Shown: positions 36,435 through 45,813, numbered from the stretch's first letter. The stretch: DNA of 64,000 bases from DATMER01 sp035536935 (GCA_035536935.1 DATLNC010000302.1:1-64000), one strand, 5' to 3'. The notes: generated by a model from the sequence alone, not told the origin. Numbers and translations: made by a program.

Positions 36435-36698
36435 GCGCGCTTTCCCTGGGACCGCTGGCGTCTCGCCGGCATCCCTAGACATTGGGCCGCAGGCCCGGCC
36501 TTCTTCTCCGGCGGACGCGGAGACCTTTCCGCGAGACGCGGATAGGTTTGCGGTTGACGCGGAAGCCTTTCCGCGAGATGCGGATAGGTTTGCGGCTGAC
36601 GCGGAAGCCCGTCGTGCATGGGTGGCGACAATTGCCGGCGTTCCGCCGATTTCCTCCGGACCAGCCGGCGGGACGCCGGCGCTCCCAGGGAAAACGCG
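36435..36698. repeat. Inverted-repeat element around a 21-bp-period array
   Basis: The arms 36441-36470 and 36664-36693 are 30-bp imperfect inverted repeats (TTTCCCTGGGA at the outer ends, GCCGGC at the inner ends); pairing extends a few bases outward to about 36435 and 36698. The inside carries the tandem array listed separately. No transposase is present; it resembles a non-autonomous mobile or REP-like element. The spacer 36397-36773 has no convincing gene. Confidence 0.65.
36514..36612. repeat. 21-bp-period array (GACGCGGA type)
   Basis: GACGCGGA or GATGCGGA starts at about 36514, 36535, 36555, 36577 and 36597, i.e. every ~21 bp. A 42-bp double unit (36524-36565 and 36566-36607) is repeated with only two differences. 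Same period as the array at 6879, but different sequence. Confidence 0.75.
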
Positions 36699-36773
36699 CT
36701 TGATCGCGACGCGGACCGCGGCCGGCGAGGCTGTGCTACCCTCCCCCGGTCGTCCTGACCGAGGAGGGAAAGC

Positions 36774-38744
36774 ATGCAGCCGCCGCGCGCCAACAACGAG
36801 TCGGTTGTCGAGTTCACCGTCCGGGCCGCCGTCGCCGGGATCATCTTCGGCATCCTCTTCGGAGCCGCCAACGCCTACCTCGGCCTCCGCGTGGGGCTCA
36901 CGGTCTCGACTTCGATCCCCATCGCCGTGCTCACGGTCGCCGCGTTCCGGCTGATGAGCCCGCGGGCCGGCGGCGTCATCCTCGAAGCCAACATGTCCCA
37001 GACGATCGGGTCGGCCAGCTCGTCGCTCGCCGCGGGCACGATCTTCACCATCCCGGCCCTCTTCCTGTGGGGGGTGACTCCGCCTTACTGGCAGGTGGCG
37101 ATCCTCGCCTTCCTCGGCGCGATCCTCGGAATCACCGCCATGGTGCCGCTGCGGCGCCTGCTCATCGTCAAGAGCGCCGACGAGCTTCCCTATCCAGAGG
37201 GCACGGCTTGCGCCGAGGTGCTGCGCGCCACCGCCGTTGAAAGCTCGGGCGGACGCTGGATCTTCATCGGCCTCGCGGTGGGCGCAGCCATCAAGCTCGC
37301 GCTCGGGGCAGCCGTCCTGATCCCGTCAGAGCTGGCCGCGCACCTGCCCGTGCTCCCCAAGGCCGAGTTGGCGCTGGAGATCGCGCCGGCACTGCTCGCG
37401 GTAGGCTACATCCTCGGCTACCGGCAATCGGCCATCATGGTCTCCGGCAGCCTGATCTCCGCCCTGGTGCTGACGCCCTTGATCGCGCTGGTCGGCCAGG
37501 GACTCCCGGCTCCGTTCTTCCCCGAGGCCACGACCCTCATCCGCGACCTCTCGGCCGGCCAGATCTGGAGCCGCTACGTCCGCTACATCGGCGCGGGCGC
37601 GGTGGCCGCGGCAGGCATCGTCACGGTAATTCGAGCGCTGCCCACGATGTATCACTCCCTGGCTGCCGTGCTGCGCGGCGTCAGGACCAAGGGCGCCGGA
37701 GTCGAGACCGGCGAGGGCGTCCCGCGCACCGACCGCGACGTGCCGGGCTGGGTAGTCCTCGCCGGACCGATCTTCGTGATTTTGATGCTGGCGACGGTGC
37801 CGGGGCTCATCAGCGGAAACCTGACCTTCGTGCAGCGCCTGATCTGCGCCTTGGGCGTGGGGATCTTCGGCATCCTCTTCGTGGTGGTCTCGTCCCGAAT
37901 CGTAGGCCTGATCGGCGTCTCTTCGAACCCGACGTCGGGCATGACGCTGGTGACGCTGCTCGGCACGGCCGCCCTCTTCGTGCTCTTCGGGTGGACCGAC
38001 CCGTCCGCCCGCTTCGCGATCCTGACGGTGGGCACCGTCGTCTGCATTGCCGCATCCAAGGCCGGCGACATCTCGCAGGACCTGAAGACCGGCTATCTGG
38101 TGGGAGCGACTCCCGCTCGACAACAGGCCGGGCAGTTCCTGGGTGCGGCCTTCGCGTGCTGGGCGGTGGCGGGCGTGGTGCTCCTCCTTGGCAAGGCCTA
38201 CACGTTCGGCTCGCCGGACCTGCCTGCCCCGCAGGCCACGCTCATGAAGACGGTCATCGACGGCGTGCTCTCCGGCTCGCTCCCCTGGGGCCTGGTGGGC
38301 ACGGGCGCCACGTTCTCCCTCTCAGCCATGCTGGCCGGCCTGCCCGGGCTGGCCTTCGCGGTGGGGATCTATCTCCCCCTGGGGAGCCTGACGCCGATCT
38401 TTATCGGCGGGCTGGTGCGTCGGATCGTGGAGGCGCGCCGGCATGAAGGACCGCAGGAGGGGGACCCCGGCGTCCTCGCGGCCTCCGGCATGATCGCGGG
38501 CGAAGGGCTCGCCGGCGTGCTGATCGCCCTGGTCGTAGCGGCCCGGGAGATGAAGTGGTTTGCGATCCCGGAATCCCTGCACTTCGCCGAAAGCGAGTTC
38601 ACCTGGATCTCCGGCGCGCCCGGTGTGATCCTCGGTATTGCCGTGGTAGCCGGAATTGCCGCCCTGCTCTACCGCGCCGGCCTGAGCGCCGCGCCGCCAC
38701 CGCCGATCAATGTCGAGGCTCAGGGTCCCGAGGGGGGCGGTTAG
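36774..38744 (+). CDS. OPT-family oligopeptide transporter
   Basis: A 656-residue membrane protein of the OPT family with about 14-16 hydrophobic segments. Family motifs: AANAYLGLRVGLTVSTSIPIA near the N-terminus, YPEGTACAEVL, GDISQDLKTGYLVGATPARQQ, and an IYLPLGSLTPIFIGG segment near the end. Bacterial members are thought to be proton-coupled importers of peptides, siderophore-metal or other substrates; the cargo here is unknown. GAGGAGGG lies before the ATG, and a TGCTACCCT extended -10-like string lies ~38 nt upstream. Confidence 0.92.
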   Translation: MQPPRANNESVVEFTVRAAVAGIIFGILFGAANAYLGLRVGLTVSTSIPIAVLTVAAFRLMSPRAGGVILEANMSQTIGSASSSLAAGTIFTIPALFLWGVTPPYWQVAILAFLGAILGITAMVPLRRLLIVKSADELPYPEGTACAEVLRATAVESSGGRWIFIGLAVGAAIKLALGAAVLIPSELAAHLPVLPKAELALEIAPALLAVGYILGYRQSAIMVSGSLISALVLTPLIALVGQGLPAPFFPEATTLIRDLSAGQIWSRYVRYIGAGAVAAAGIVTVIRALPTMYHSLAAVLRGVRTKGAGVETGEGVPRTDRDVPGWVVLAGPIFVILMLATVPGLISGNLTFVQRLICALGVGIFGILFVVVSSRIVGLIGVSSNPTSGMTLVTLLGTAALFVLFGWTDPSARFAILTVGTVVCIAASKAGDISQDLKTGYLVGATPARQQAGQFLGAAFACWAVAGVVLLLGKAYTFGSPDLPAPQATLMKTVIDGVLSGSLPWGLVGTGATFSLSAMLAGLPGLAFAVGIYLPLGSLTPIFIGGLVRRIVEARRHEGPQEGDPGVLAASGMIAGEGLAGVLIALVVAAREMKWFAIPESLHFAESEFTWISGAPGVILGIAVVAGIAALLYRAGLSAAPPPPINVEAQGPEGGG

Positions 38745-38751
38745 GCTCAGG

Positions 38752-38757
38752 TACTAT
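38752..38757 (+). promoter_or_regulatory. -10 element before the MocA-like gene
   Basis: TACTAT ends 6 nt before the GTG start at 38764. Again the spacing predicts a leaderless mRNA, here with a GTG initiator. No clear -35. Confidence 0.45.
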
Positions 38758-38763
38758 GCATCG

Positions 38764-39345
38764 GTGGCTATTGCAATCCTCCCTGCCGCCGGCGCTTCCC
38801 GCCGCATGGGCCGGCCCAAGCTGCTGCTCCCTTTTCGGGACGGCACGGTCGTAGGCTCGCTGATCCAGGCCCTGCGCGAGGGCGGGGTTTCCGAGATCGT
38901 TCTGGTCGTCGCTCCCGGTGACGAGGCGCTGCGGGCCTGGGGTGCGGAGGCCGGGGTGCGAATCGCGGTCAACCCGGACCCGGAGCGGGGGATGCTCTCG
39001 ACGATCCTCGAAGGGATCGCGGCGGTGCGCGCCGAGGAGAGGGGCGAGCCCCTCGTGGTCTGCCCCGCCGACCTGCCAGCGCTTCTCCCTTCCACGGTCT
39101 GGACGGTGCTCGCTCAGCAGAGCCCCCTCGCCGTGCCCTCGTACCAGGGACGGAGGGGACATCCCCTGGTGATCTCCCCGGAGCTCATCCCCGAGATCAG
39201 GACCCTTCACCTGAATGTCGGATTGCGGGAGCTGCTCGACCGCCACCCCGACAGCCTGCGGGTCGTCGAGGTGGACGATCCCGGCGCCGTGCGGGACGTG
39301 GATACGCCCGAGGACTATCAAGAGCTGACCGAGAGCGGGACATGA
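38764..39345 (+). CDS. MocA/MobA-like nucleotidyltransferase
   Basis: A 193-residue NTP-transferase with the diagnostic LPAAGASRRMGRPKLLLPF loop for nucleotide binding and VCPADLPALLP for metal binding. Such proteins add CMP to molybdopterin (MocA) to give the cofactor used by xanthine dehydrogenase-type enzymes, or GMP (MobA). Start GTG 38764 gives the standard N-terminus and sits just after a -10 element; a longer frame overlapping the OPT gene is not needed. Its position 2.4 kb after hcrB on the same strand suggests that it serves that enzyme. Confidence 0.85.
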   Translation: MAIAILPAAGASRRMGRPKLLLPFRDGTVVGSLIQALREGGVSEIVLVVAPGDEALRAWGAEAGVRIAVNPDPERGMLSTILEGIAAVRAEERGEPLVVCPADLPALLPSTVWTVLAQQSPLAVPSYQGRRGHPLVISPELIPEIRTLHLNVGLRELLDRHPDSLRVVEVDDPGAVRDVDTPEDYQELTESGT

Positions 39346-39376
39346 ACCCCCCTGGCTGGTCCTGGGCGAGCGGGTA

Positions 39377-39428
39377 GGCCCCCTCCCTGCCCTCTCCCGC
39401 GCAGCGGGGGAGGGTTGGGGAGGGGGCT
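39377..39428. terminator. Hairpin between convergent genes
   Basis: A long GC-rich inverted repeat (GGCCCCCTCCCTGCCCTC against GGGGAGGGGGCTCC) with CCCGCGCAGCGGG at its centre, located between the MocA-like and cytochrome genes, which converge. No T-run; probably a bidirectional factor-aided terminator or a dispersed palindromic element. Confidence 0.5.
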
Positions 39429-39439
39429 CCTTCCTTCCC

Positions 39440-42400
39440 CTACTTCTGCAGTGACTTCAGATACATCTCCAAAGCCAGGATGTCCGCCGCCGTGAGCTGC
39501 GACGTCTTGCCGTGGGTGTCCTTGATCACCTGGATGTTGTTCTGGGCGAGCACCGGGTTGATGACCCGCTTGCCGTTGACGACGGTGATCAGCAGCGCCA
39601 CGTTGGCCGTGCCCAGGCGGTCCACCTCCAGCTTGCCCTCGGGATAGGCGGCGTCCGGGGGCGAGACCATCACGGGCTTGTCAAGGCTGACGTAGAGCGG
39701 CCCCTTGCCGTCACCTGCCAGGCCGCCGCCGCTGTGCCCGAAGGTAATGGGCACCTCGGTCGGCAGCACGATGCGCGGGCCGCCGAGGAAGTCGTGGGCC
39801 ACAGCCCGCTGATGGTCGGTGCGGACCGTGCGGAAGTTGAACCCGCGCTCCCCCGGCCCGAGCAGCGGCGAGTCGGGCGCGAGCAGGACCTCCCGGAGGC
39901 TGTGGGCATCGCCGTGGTGCAGCCAGCGCGGCACGCTGTCCCAGAAGGCCCGCAGGTGCTTGGTGTTGCGGCTGCTCACGTTCTGCCGTCCACCCTCGTC
40001 CTGCGGCGGGGCGAAGCGCTTGAAGAAGTAGTCGTTGGCGAGGCGGGTGAAGGGGCCGTCGTTGTCCACCGTGGTCTCGGCGATCACCCCGGGCTCATGG
40101 ATGTTGTAGTCCTGGAAAGTGTCGTCCACCTCGCCGTTGGTGATCACGTTGCCGTTGTGATGGCAACTCGCGCAGCCGGCGCCGCCCGCGGAAACTTCGT
40201 TGGTGAAGAGGAACCGGCCGCGCGCTACCTGGGACGCCTCGGCCGCGGAGGGGAACTGCCGCAGCGGGTTCGGCATCAGGTGGGTCTCGTTCTGGCTCCA
40301 GAGGATCTGCAGGTAGGCCATGTCGTAATAGCCGACCTTGAAGGCCTTGCTGGAGAGATCGCCGCGGCCGATGAGCTTGGAGTTCTCCTCCGTCTTGCGC
40401 AGGACGTAGTCTTCCCGCGCACGGAAGCGCTCCTCCTCCGTCGCCTGGGGGAAGAGAGCGGTCCGCTTCTCCGCCACCACCAGCTCGCCGTTGCAGGCCG
40501 AGGCGTAGGCCATGAGATCGTTATTGAGCCCCTCGTACCACTCGGGCCAGTTGTCGGAGATGTCTTTGTTCTGCGGGCAGACCTTGACTCCGCCCACGGC
40601 ATTGGCGCCGACGTTCCACTGGCCGCCATCCTGCCGGCTCTGCCAGTGGCAGTGACCGCAGGACTTCTGGCCGTCGTCCGAGTAGGCGGTCGTGAACAGC
40701 CAGCGCAGACCCTGCTCCTCGGCCGTGGCGAAGAGGTTCTGCCCGTTGCCGCCGGTCGTCGGATCGGGCGTCTGGCCGGTCACACCGACCGCCACGAATC
40801 CCTGCCGGGCGAGGCGGCCGGTGGAGTCCACCGACAGGAAGGAGACGTCCTCGGTTTGCATGTTCGCCACGAACACCGTCCGGCCGTCGGGGGACACGGC
40901 GATCCCCTGCGGGGTAATCCCGCCGGTATACTGTGTCCCTACATAGGTCAGGATCTTGGAGGGGTCGGCCGGGGCCTGCTGGATGCGGAAAACCTCGACC
41001 TTGTCGGAGTGCATCTGGCTGACGAAGAGGAGATCGCCGCGCACGAATACCTGCTCCGCGCCGCTGCCGCGGATGATCTTCTGACCCGCCTTGTGGTCGC
41101 CCAGGTCCACGATCTGGCCCGCTGTGACGAGCATCGAGCGGTCGCGCTCGAAGTCGACGTAGCGGTAGACGAAGCTGTTGCTGGCCACGTCGAACACGTT
41201 GATCTCGGTGCCGATATCGTCGAACGTCGTGGCCTTGGTGGCATCGGTCATCACCGGCGTGTAGCCCAGCGGCTGGCCGTTGTTGCGGATCGCCACGCCG
41301 TTCACCACCTTGGGCAGGCCGTGCCCAGTCTCGGGCTGATTGAGGACGCTGTTGGACTCGTGACCCGCCACGATGCCCCAGCGGCCGGCGATCTTGACGT
41401 CGGTCGCGAGGCCGCCGACCGGCATGGTCTTGACCAGGCGGTTGGCGTCGGCCCCGATGTCGATCACCGCGACGGTGTGGCCCAGGGTGTTGGCCACGTA
41501 GAGGGTGCGGCCGTCGGCCGAGATGGCGAGGTCGCGCGGGTTGGTGCGGTCGAGCTCGTTGCCGGCCGTGGGGATCTCGGCGATCTGCGTGAAGAACGGC
41601 CCGGGATCGACGCGGAAGGCGCGCACCTGGTCCTTGAAGCGGTCGGTGACGTACAGGCGGGTACCGTCGGCGTTGAAGACGACGTCCTCGGCATAGAAGC
41701 CGGTCTGAAACTCGCCGATCACCCGGTCCGTCTGAGTATCGAGGACGCTGGCGAAGTTGGCGTACTGGTTGAGCACGACCAGGTAGGGGGTGGAGCGGAT
41801 CCGGGTGTTGACCGGCGAGACCGCGAGCCCCACCGGCCGCGTGCCGCTCGACTGCCCGGCCGGCCGCAGGTCGATCCAGGCCAGGACGTCGCGGCGGGCC
41901 GTATCGACCACCGCGACGCGCCAGTCGGGGTAGCCCTCGCGGCCGGGAAGGGTGACGTAGAGCTTGCGGCCATCCGGCGTCACGGCCAGGGCGTTCGGCC
42001 AGCTCCGGAACGGCTGCTTCACGAACGGCCAGTACTGGCTGCCGCTGTTGACCTCGGGGCTGTTCGGGTCGATACGGGTGCCGGGATCGGGCCGGCCGTA
42101 GATGTAGCCGGCGCCGAACATGATCTTGGTGTAGCGCTCCACGCCCGCGCGCTCGCCCGCGGACTCGGCGCCGACCAGGTTCTTGACGGGATCATCCGAG
42201 AGACCGGTGATGATCTTCCCGTCGGAGCCGGTCTTGACGGCGGTGGTGAAGAAGCGGAGGTTGAACGGCGCCTCGGGCAGGGATGCGGCGAGCACCCGGC
42301 GATCGAACGTCGCCGACAGGCTCGCCGGGCCCTGGGCGCCGGCGTGGCGCACCAGCGCGCCTAGAATCGGAAGCAGCATGGCGGCCAGGACAAGGGCCTC

Positions 42401-42442
42401 TGAGGACAAGAGCTTGCGCAAACGAAACCGGCTTGAATCCAT
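39440..42442 (-). CDS. Exported beta-propeller / di-haem cytochrome c protein
   Basis: A 1000-residue exported protein with a signal peptide (LVLAAMLLPILGALVRHAGAQ). Residues ~140-560 form a YVTN/NHL-like beta-propeller with repeated 'P-GRKLYVT', 'ADGTRLYVTD', 'ADGRTLYVAN' and 'PDGRTVFVAN' blades. The C-terminal half has two c-type haem motifs, CGHCH and CASCHH, and resembles MauG/cytochrome c peroxidase-type di-haem proteins. It probably acts in the periplasm as an oxidase or electron-transfer protein. It diverges from the CHAT gene with a 79-bp shared upstream region. Confidence 0.82.
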   Translation of the reverse strand: MDSSRFRLRKLLSSEALVLAAMLLPILGALVRHAGAQGPASLSATFDRRVLAASLPEAPFNLRFFTTAVKTGSDGKIITGLSDDPVKNLVGAESAGERAGVERYTKIMFGAGYIYGRPDPGTRIDPNSPEVNSGSQYWPFVKQPFRSWPNALAVTPDGRKLYVTLPGREGYPDWRVAVVDTARRDVLAWIDLRPAGQSSGTRPVGLAVSPVNTRIRSTPYLVVLNQYANFASVLDTQTDRVIGEFQTGFYAEDVVFNADGTRLYVTDRFKDQVRAFRVDPGPFFTQIAEIPTAGNELDRTNPRDLAISADGRTLYVANTLGHTVAVIDIGADANRLVKTMPVGGLATDVKIAGRWGIVAGHESNSVLNQPETGHGLPKVVNGVAIRNNGQPLGYTPVMTDATKATTFDDIGTEINVFDVASNSFVYRYVDFERDRSMLVTAGQIVDLGDHKAGQKIIRGSGAEQVFVRGDLLFVSQMHSDKVEVFRIQQAPADPSKILTYVGTQYTGGITPQGIAVSPDGRTVFVANMQTEDVSFLSVDSTGRLARQGFVAVGVTGQTPDPTTGGNGQNLFATAEEQGLRWLFTTAYSDDGQKSCGHCHWQSRQDGGQWNVGANAVGGVKVCPQNKDISDNWPEWYEGLNNDLMAYASACNGELVVAEKRTALFPQATEEERFRAREDYVLRKTEENSKLIGRGDLSSKAFKVGYYDMAYLQILWSQNETHLMPNPLRQFPSAAEASQVARGRFLFTNEVSAGGAGCASCHHNGNVITNGEVDDTFQDYNIHEPGVIAETTVDNDGPFTRLANDYFFKRFAPPQDEGGRQNVSSRNTKHLRAFWDSVPRWLHHGDAHSLREVLLAPDSPLLGPGERGFNFRTVRTDHQRAVAHDFLGGPRIVLPTEVPITFGHSGGGLAGDGKGPLYVSLDKPVMVSPPDAAYPEGKLEVDRLGTANVALLITVVNGKRVINPVLAQNNIQVIKDTHGKTSQLTAADILALEMYLKSLQK

Positions 42443-42521
42443 CGATGGCTCCTCCAGGATGCGACTACGGAGCCCCGGACAGGGCCCCCACCTGGAGATT
42501 TGGACAGCGGCGGACCGGCGG

Positions 42522-45041
42522 ATGGAACATCGCAGAGCGACGATCCTCGCTTTTGTCTTCTTCCTGGCCTCTTCCCTCTCGGCCCAGACTCTCGACGAAG
42601 CTCGTGCCTTGCACTCCGCGGGGAAGCTGCGCGAGGCCGTCGTGGCCTACCGCGCCGTGGCCGCCGCCAACGCCGCGGCGGACCCGCAGATGTCGGCCAC
42701 GGCCCGCAACAACGCCTGCGCGGTCCTCAACGAGCTGGGGGACTTCCGGGCGGCGCTCGCGGAGTGCCAGGTGGCCCTCCGGCTGCGGCGCCAGCAGCAG
42801 GACCCTTTCCGCCTCGCCCGCACCCTGAACAACACGGGGCTCTCCTTGCACTACCTGGGCGAGTACCAGGAGGCGGAGGCGCACTTCCGCGAAGCGCTGG
42901 AGATGAACAGGATCGCGGGCGACCCCGAAGGGCAGGTGATCAACTTCTCGAACCTGGGCCTGGTCGCCACCTCCCAGGGACGGTACAACCGCGCCCTCGA
43001 CCTTCACGGCATGGCCGCGACGCTCGCCGGCCGCCACCCGGACGAGCCTTGGGCCGCCGCGCAGGTCCGCATCAGCCGGATCAACCAGGGGGTCATCCTG
43101 GAGAAGCTGGGCGCCTACCGCGAAGCGCTCGACATCTACAAGGAGGTCCTCGAGGAGGAAGCCGAGCTCGACCCGCTGCGCCGAGCCATGCTGCGGGTCA
43201 ACATTGGCGTGGTCTATCGCAACCTGGGGGATCCGGTCAGCGCGCAGGCCGCGTTCCGGGACGCCATCGCCCTCTATCAGGCCGAGGGGGACCAGGCCGG
43301 CCTCTCCAACGCCTGGCTCAACCTCGGGCTCGTCCACCACCTCAACCTGCGCCAGCCCCGGCACGCCGAGGACGCGTTCCGCAACGCCCTGCGCTTCGCC
43401 GGGGCGACCGGCGACCGCTCGGAGGAGATCCAGGACCTCTTCTACCTGGGACGCCTTCTCCTGGAGCAGGGCCGGACGGACGAGGCCGGCGCGGTCTTCA
43501 CCCGGAGCCTGGAGGCGGCGGGCAAGAGCGGCTCGGCCGAGGGACGGTGGTCGGCCCTGGAGGGCCTCGGACGGGTGGCGGCCGCCCGCGGACAGGACGC
43601 GCCCGGGGTACAGCTGCTCGATCAGGCCATGAACGAGATCGAGAAGGTGCGCTCCAGCCTGCGGCGGAGCACGCTCCGCAGCCACTTCTTCGGCGAGCGG
43701 CGGCCGGTCTACGCCCTGGCCGTCGAGCTGCTCGCCCGCATGGAGGCGCGGGAGCCGGGGGCCGGACACGCGGAGAAGGCCCTGGAGATCGTGCAGCGCG
43801 CCAAGATCCGCGAGCTCCTGGATACGCTCGGCAGCCCGGGGAACGCCGCCGCTCCCCTCCGGGCCGGCGCCCTCCGCGCCAAGATCGGCAACGGCCTCCT
43901 CCTGGAGTACTTCCTCGGGGAGAAGGACCTCTTCCTCTGGGTGGTCCGCGAGGACGGCATCCGGATGGCGAACCTGGGACCGTACGAGCCCATCCTGGCC
44001 GACGCCGTGGCGGTCCACGAAGCCCTGAGCCGCCGGCAGGCGCCCGACCCCGCGCGGCTCTCCCGCCTCTCCAGGCTCCTTCTTGGCCCCATTGAAGGGA
44101 TCGAAGCGGACGAGGTGAGGATCGCGCCGGACGGCGCCCTCCGCTACCTGCCTTTCGAGCTCCTCGGGGACCCGCTCCTCCTGGATGGGGCACCAGTGAG
44201 CTACCTGCCGAGCGGCTCGGCCCTGGGCTGGCTCCGCAGCCTCGACCTCACCACGCCGGTCTTCACCCTGGCCGGCTTCGGATCGCCCGAGCTCCCGAAA
44301 GGCTCCGCGGCCGGCGACCTGGCCGCGCGCTACCACCTGCCGCCGCTCCCCGGAGCCGAGCGGGAGCTGCAGACCATCTCCAAGCTGCTGCCGGGCCAGC
44401 ACAGCCTCTACACCGGGCCCAATGCCGGCGAGGAGAACCTGCGGCGCACCCTCGCCAACGGCGCCCGCATCGTCCATTTCGCGACCCATGCCGTCATCGA
44501 CGAGCGCCCGGGCCGGGGGGCCGCGATCCTGCTCGCGCCCGGCCCGAGCGACGACGGCCTCCTCCACCCCGAGGAGATCGTGAACCTCCAATACCGGGCG
44601 GACCTGACCGTGCTCGCCGGCTGCCGCACGGCCCTGAGCCCGGGCAGCCAGGAAGGGGACGCGCTCGCCAGCCTCACCGGCGCCTTTTTGGCCTCAGGCT
44701 CTCCCGGGGTGCTTGCGACCCTTTGGGAAGTGGGGGACGACGCCACGGCCGCGTTCATGGAGCAGCTCTACCACGAGCTCGGCAAGGGGCGCCGGCCGGC
44801 CGAGGCCCTGCGCCTCACGAAGCAGCGCTTCCGCCAGGACCCGCGCTGGAACCGGCCGGAGCTGTGGGCGGGGTACGTGCTGGTCGGCGAGGTCCCGCGG
44901 GTCGCCTACACCCACCGGACCCGCTACGTGATCGGGGCTTTGCTCCTCGCGGCCATCGCCCTCACGCCGGTCTTTCTCGACTGGCGGCAGCGTCTTCCGC
45001 GGGGCGCAGCTTCCGGAACTTCCGGACCGCCTGCCCGTTGA
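42522..45041 (+). CDS. Exported TPR-CHAT protein (caspase-like peptidase fold)
   Basis: An 839-residue protein. N-terminal signal peptide (ILAFVFFLASSLSAQ), about eight TPR units (residues 20-400; e.g. LGEYQEAEAHFREALEMNR), a linker, then a CHAT domain with its catalytic His656 (HFATHAV) and Cys701 (LAGCRTALS) both intact. A single C-terminal transmembrane helix (VIGALLLAAIALTPVFLDW) and short basic tail follow. This topology puts the CHAT peptidase outside the cytoplasm, held at the membrane. The start ATG 42522 gives a good signal peptide. The 3' end overlaps the convergent SDR gene by 80 bp. Confidence 0.87.
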   Translation: MEHRRATILAFVFFLASSLSAQTLDEARALHSAGKLREAVVAYRAVAAANAAADPQMSATARNNACAVLNELGDFRAALAECQVALRLRRQQQDPFRLARTLNNTGLSLHYLGEYQEAEAHFREALEMNRIAGDPEGQVINFSNLGLVATSQGRYNRALDLHGMAATLAGRHPDEPWAAAQVRISRINQGVILEKLGAYREALDIYKEVLEEEAELDPLRRAMLRVNIGVVYRNLGDPVSAQAAFRDAIALYQAEGDQAGLSNAWLNLGLVHHLNLRQPRHAEDAFRNALRFAGATGDRSEEIQDLFYLGRLLLEQGRTDEAGAVFTRSLEAAGKSGSAEGRWSALEGLGRVAAARGQDAPGVQLLDQAMNEIEKVRSSLRRSTLRSHFFGERRPVYALAVELLARMEAREPGAGHAEKALEIVQRAKIRELLDTLGSPGNAAAPLRAGALRAKIGNGLLLEYFLGEKDLFLWVVREDGIRMANLGPYEPILADAVAVHEALSRRQAPDPARLSRLSRLLLGPIEGIEADEVRIAPDGALRYLPFELLGDPLLLDGAPVSYLPSGSALGWLRSLDLTTPVFTLAGFGSPELPKGSAAGDLAARYHLPPLPGAERELQTISKLLPGQHSLYTGPNAGEENLRRTLANGARIVHFATHAVIDERPGRGAAILLAPGPSDDGLLHPEEIVNLQYRADLTVLAGCRTALSPGSQEGDALASLTGAFLASGSPGVLATLWEVGDDATAAFMEQLYHELGKGRRPAEALRLTKQRFRQDPRWNRPELWAGYVLVGEVPRVAYTHRTRYVIGALLLAAIALTPVFLDWRQRLPRGAASGTSGPPAR

Positions 45042-45813
45042 GCCACAGCGGCATCCCCGGGAAGAGTCGGGAGAGCCACCAGAGGACACGGGCGTAGAAC
45101 GGCAGCACGATCAGCGCCCGGTTGCGCTCCACGCCGTGGAGAATCTGGCGCACGGCCTCCCCCACCTCCATCATCTTGAAGGTGAGCAGGGAGAGGACGT
45201 CCTCCTTGCTGCTCCGGACGTAGGTGCTCGCCTCGAAGATGCGCGTCTGGATGTAGGAGGGGCAGACGACGCTGACCTTCACGCCCAGGCCCTCGGCCTC
45301 GGTACGCAGGCTCTGGGAGAGGCCCACCACCGCGAACTTGGTGGTCGCGTACGGGCTCGAGCAGGGGATCCCCAGCAATCCGGCGAGCGACGCGGTATTG
45401 ACGATGTGCCCCGAGCGCTGCCGGACCATCAACGGGTAGGCCGCGGCGATGCCGTGAATGACCCCCCAGAGGTTCACGTCCACGACCTTGTGCCAGTGCT
45501 CGAGGCTCAAGTCGCGGATCTCGCCCGTCACGGCGAGCCCGGCGTTGTTGAACATGTAGTCGAGCCGGCCATGGGCCGCGGCAGTCTCCTCCACCACCCG
45601 CTTCACGGCTTCGGGGTCGCGCACGTCCAAGGCCCTTGAAGACGCCCGGCCCCCCTCCGAGGCGATGCCCTCGGCCACACTCCGGGCGCCGGCCTCGTCC
45701 ACATCGGTCACCACCACCACGGCGCCGCGCCGCGCCAGCTCCTCGCACAAAGCCTGGCCGATGCCGCTGGCGCCGCCCGTCACGATCGCGATCGAGTCTC
45801 GGAATGTGTCCAT
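44962..45813 (-). CDS. Short-chain dehydrogenase
   Basis: A 283-residue SDR: TGGASGIGQ, FNNAGLAVTG, catalytic NTASLAG and SPYATTKFA with Tyr and Lys. The longer C-terminus (LPFYARVLWWLSRLFPGMPLW) has a hydrophobic, possibly membrane-associated segment, as in lipid-active SDRs. The last 80 bp are antisense to the end of the CHAT gene. Substrate unknown. Confidence 0.88.
   Translation of the reverse strand: MDTFRDSIAIVTGGASGIGQALCEELARRGAVVVVTDVDEAGARSVAEGIASEGGRASSRALDVRDPEAVKRVVEETAAAHGRLDYMFNNAGLAVTGEIRDLSLEHWHKVVDVNLWGVIHGIAAAYPLMVRQRSGHIVNTASLAGLLGIPCSSPYATTKFAVVGLSQSLRTEAEGLGVKVSVVCPSYIQTRIFEASTYVRSSKEDVLSLLTFKMMEVGEAVRQILHGVERNRALIVLPFYARVLWWLSRLFPGMPLWLNGQAVRKFRKLRPAEDAAASRERPA

Noticed and set aside
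39512..42364. 950-codon plus-strand open frame
   Set aside because: Antisense shadow of the propeller/cytochrome gene; no recognisable domains.
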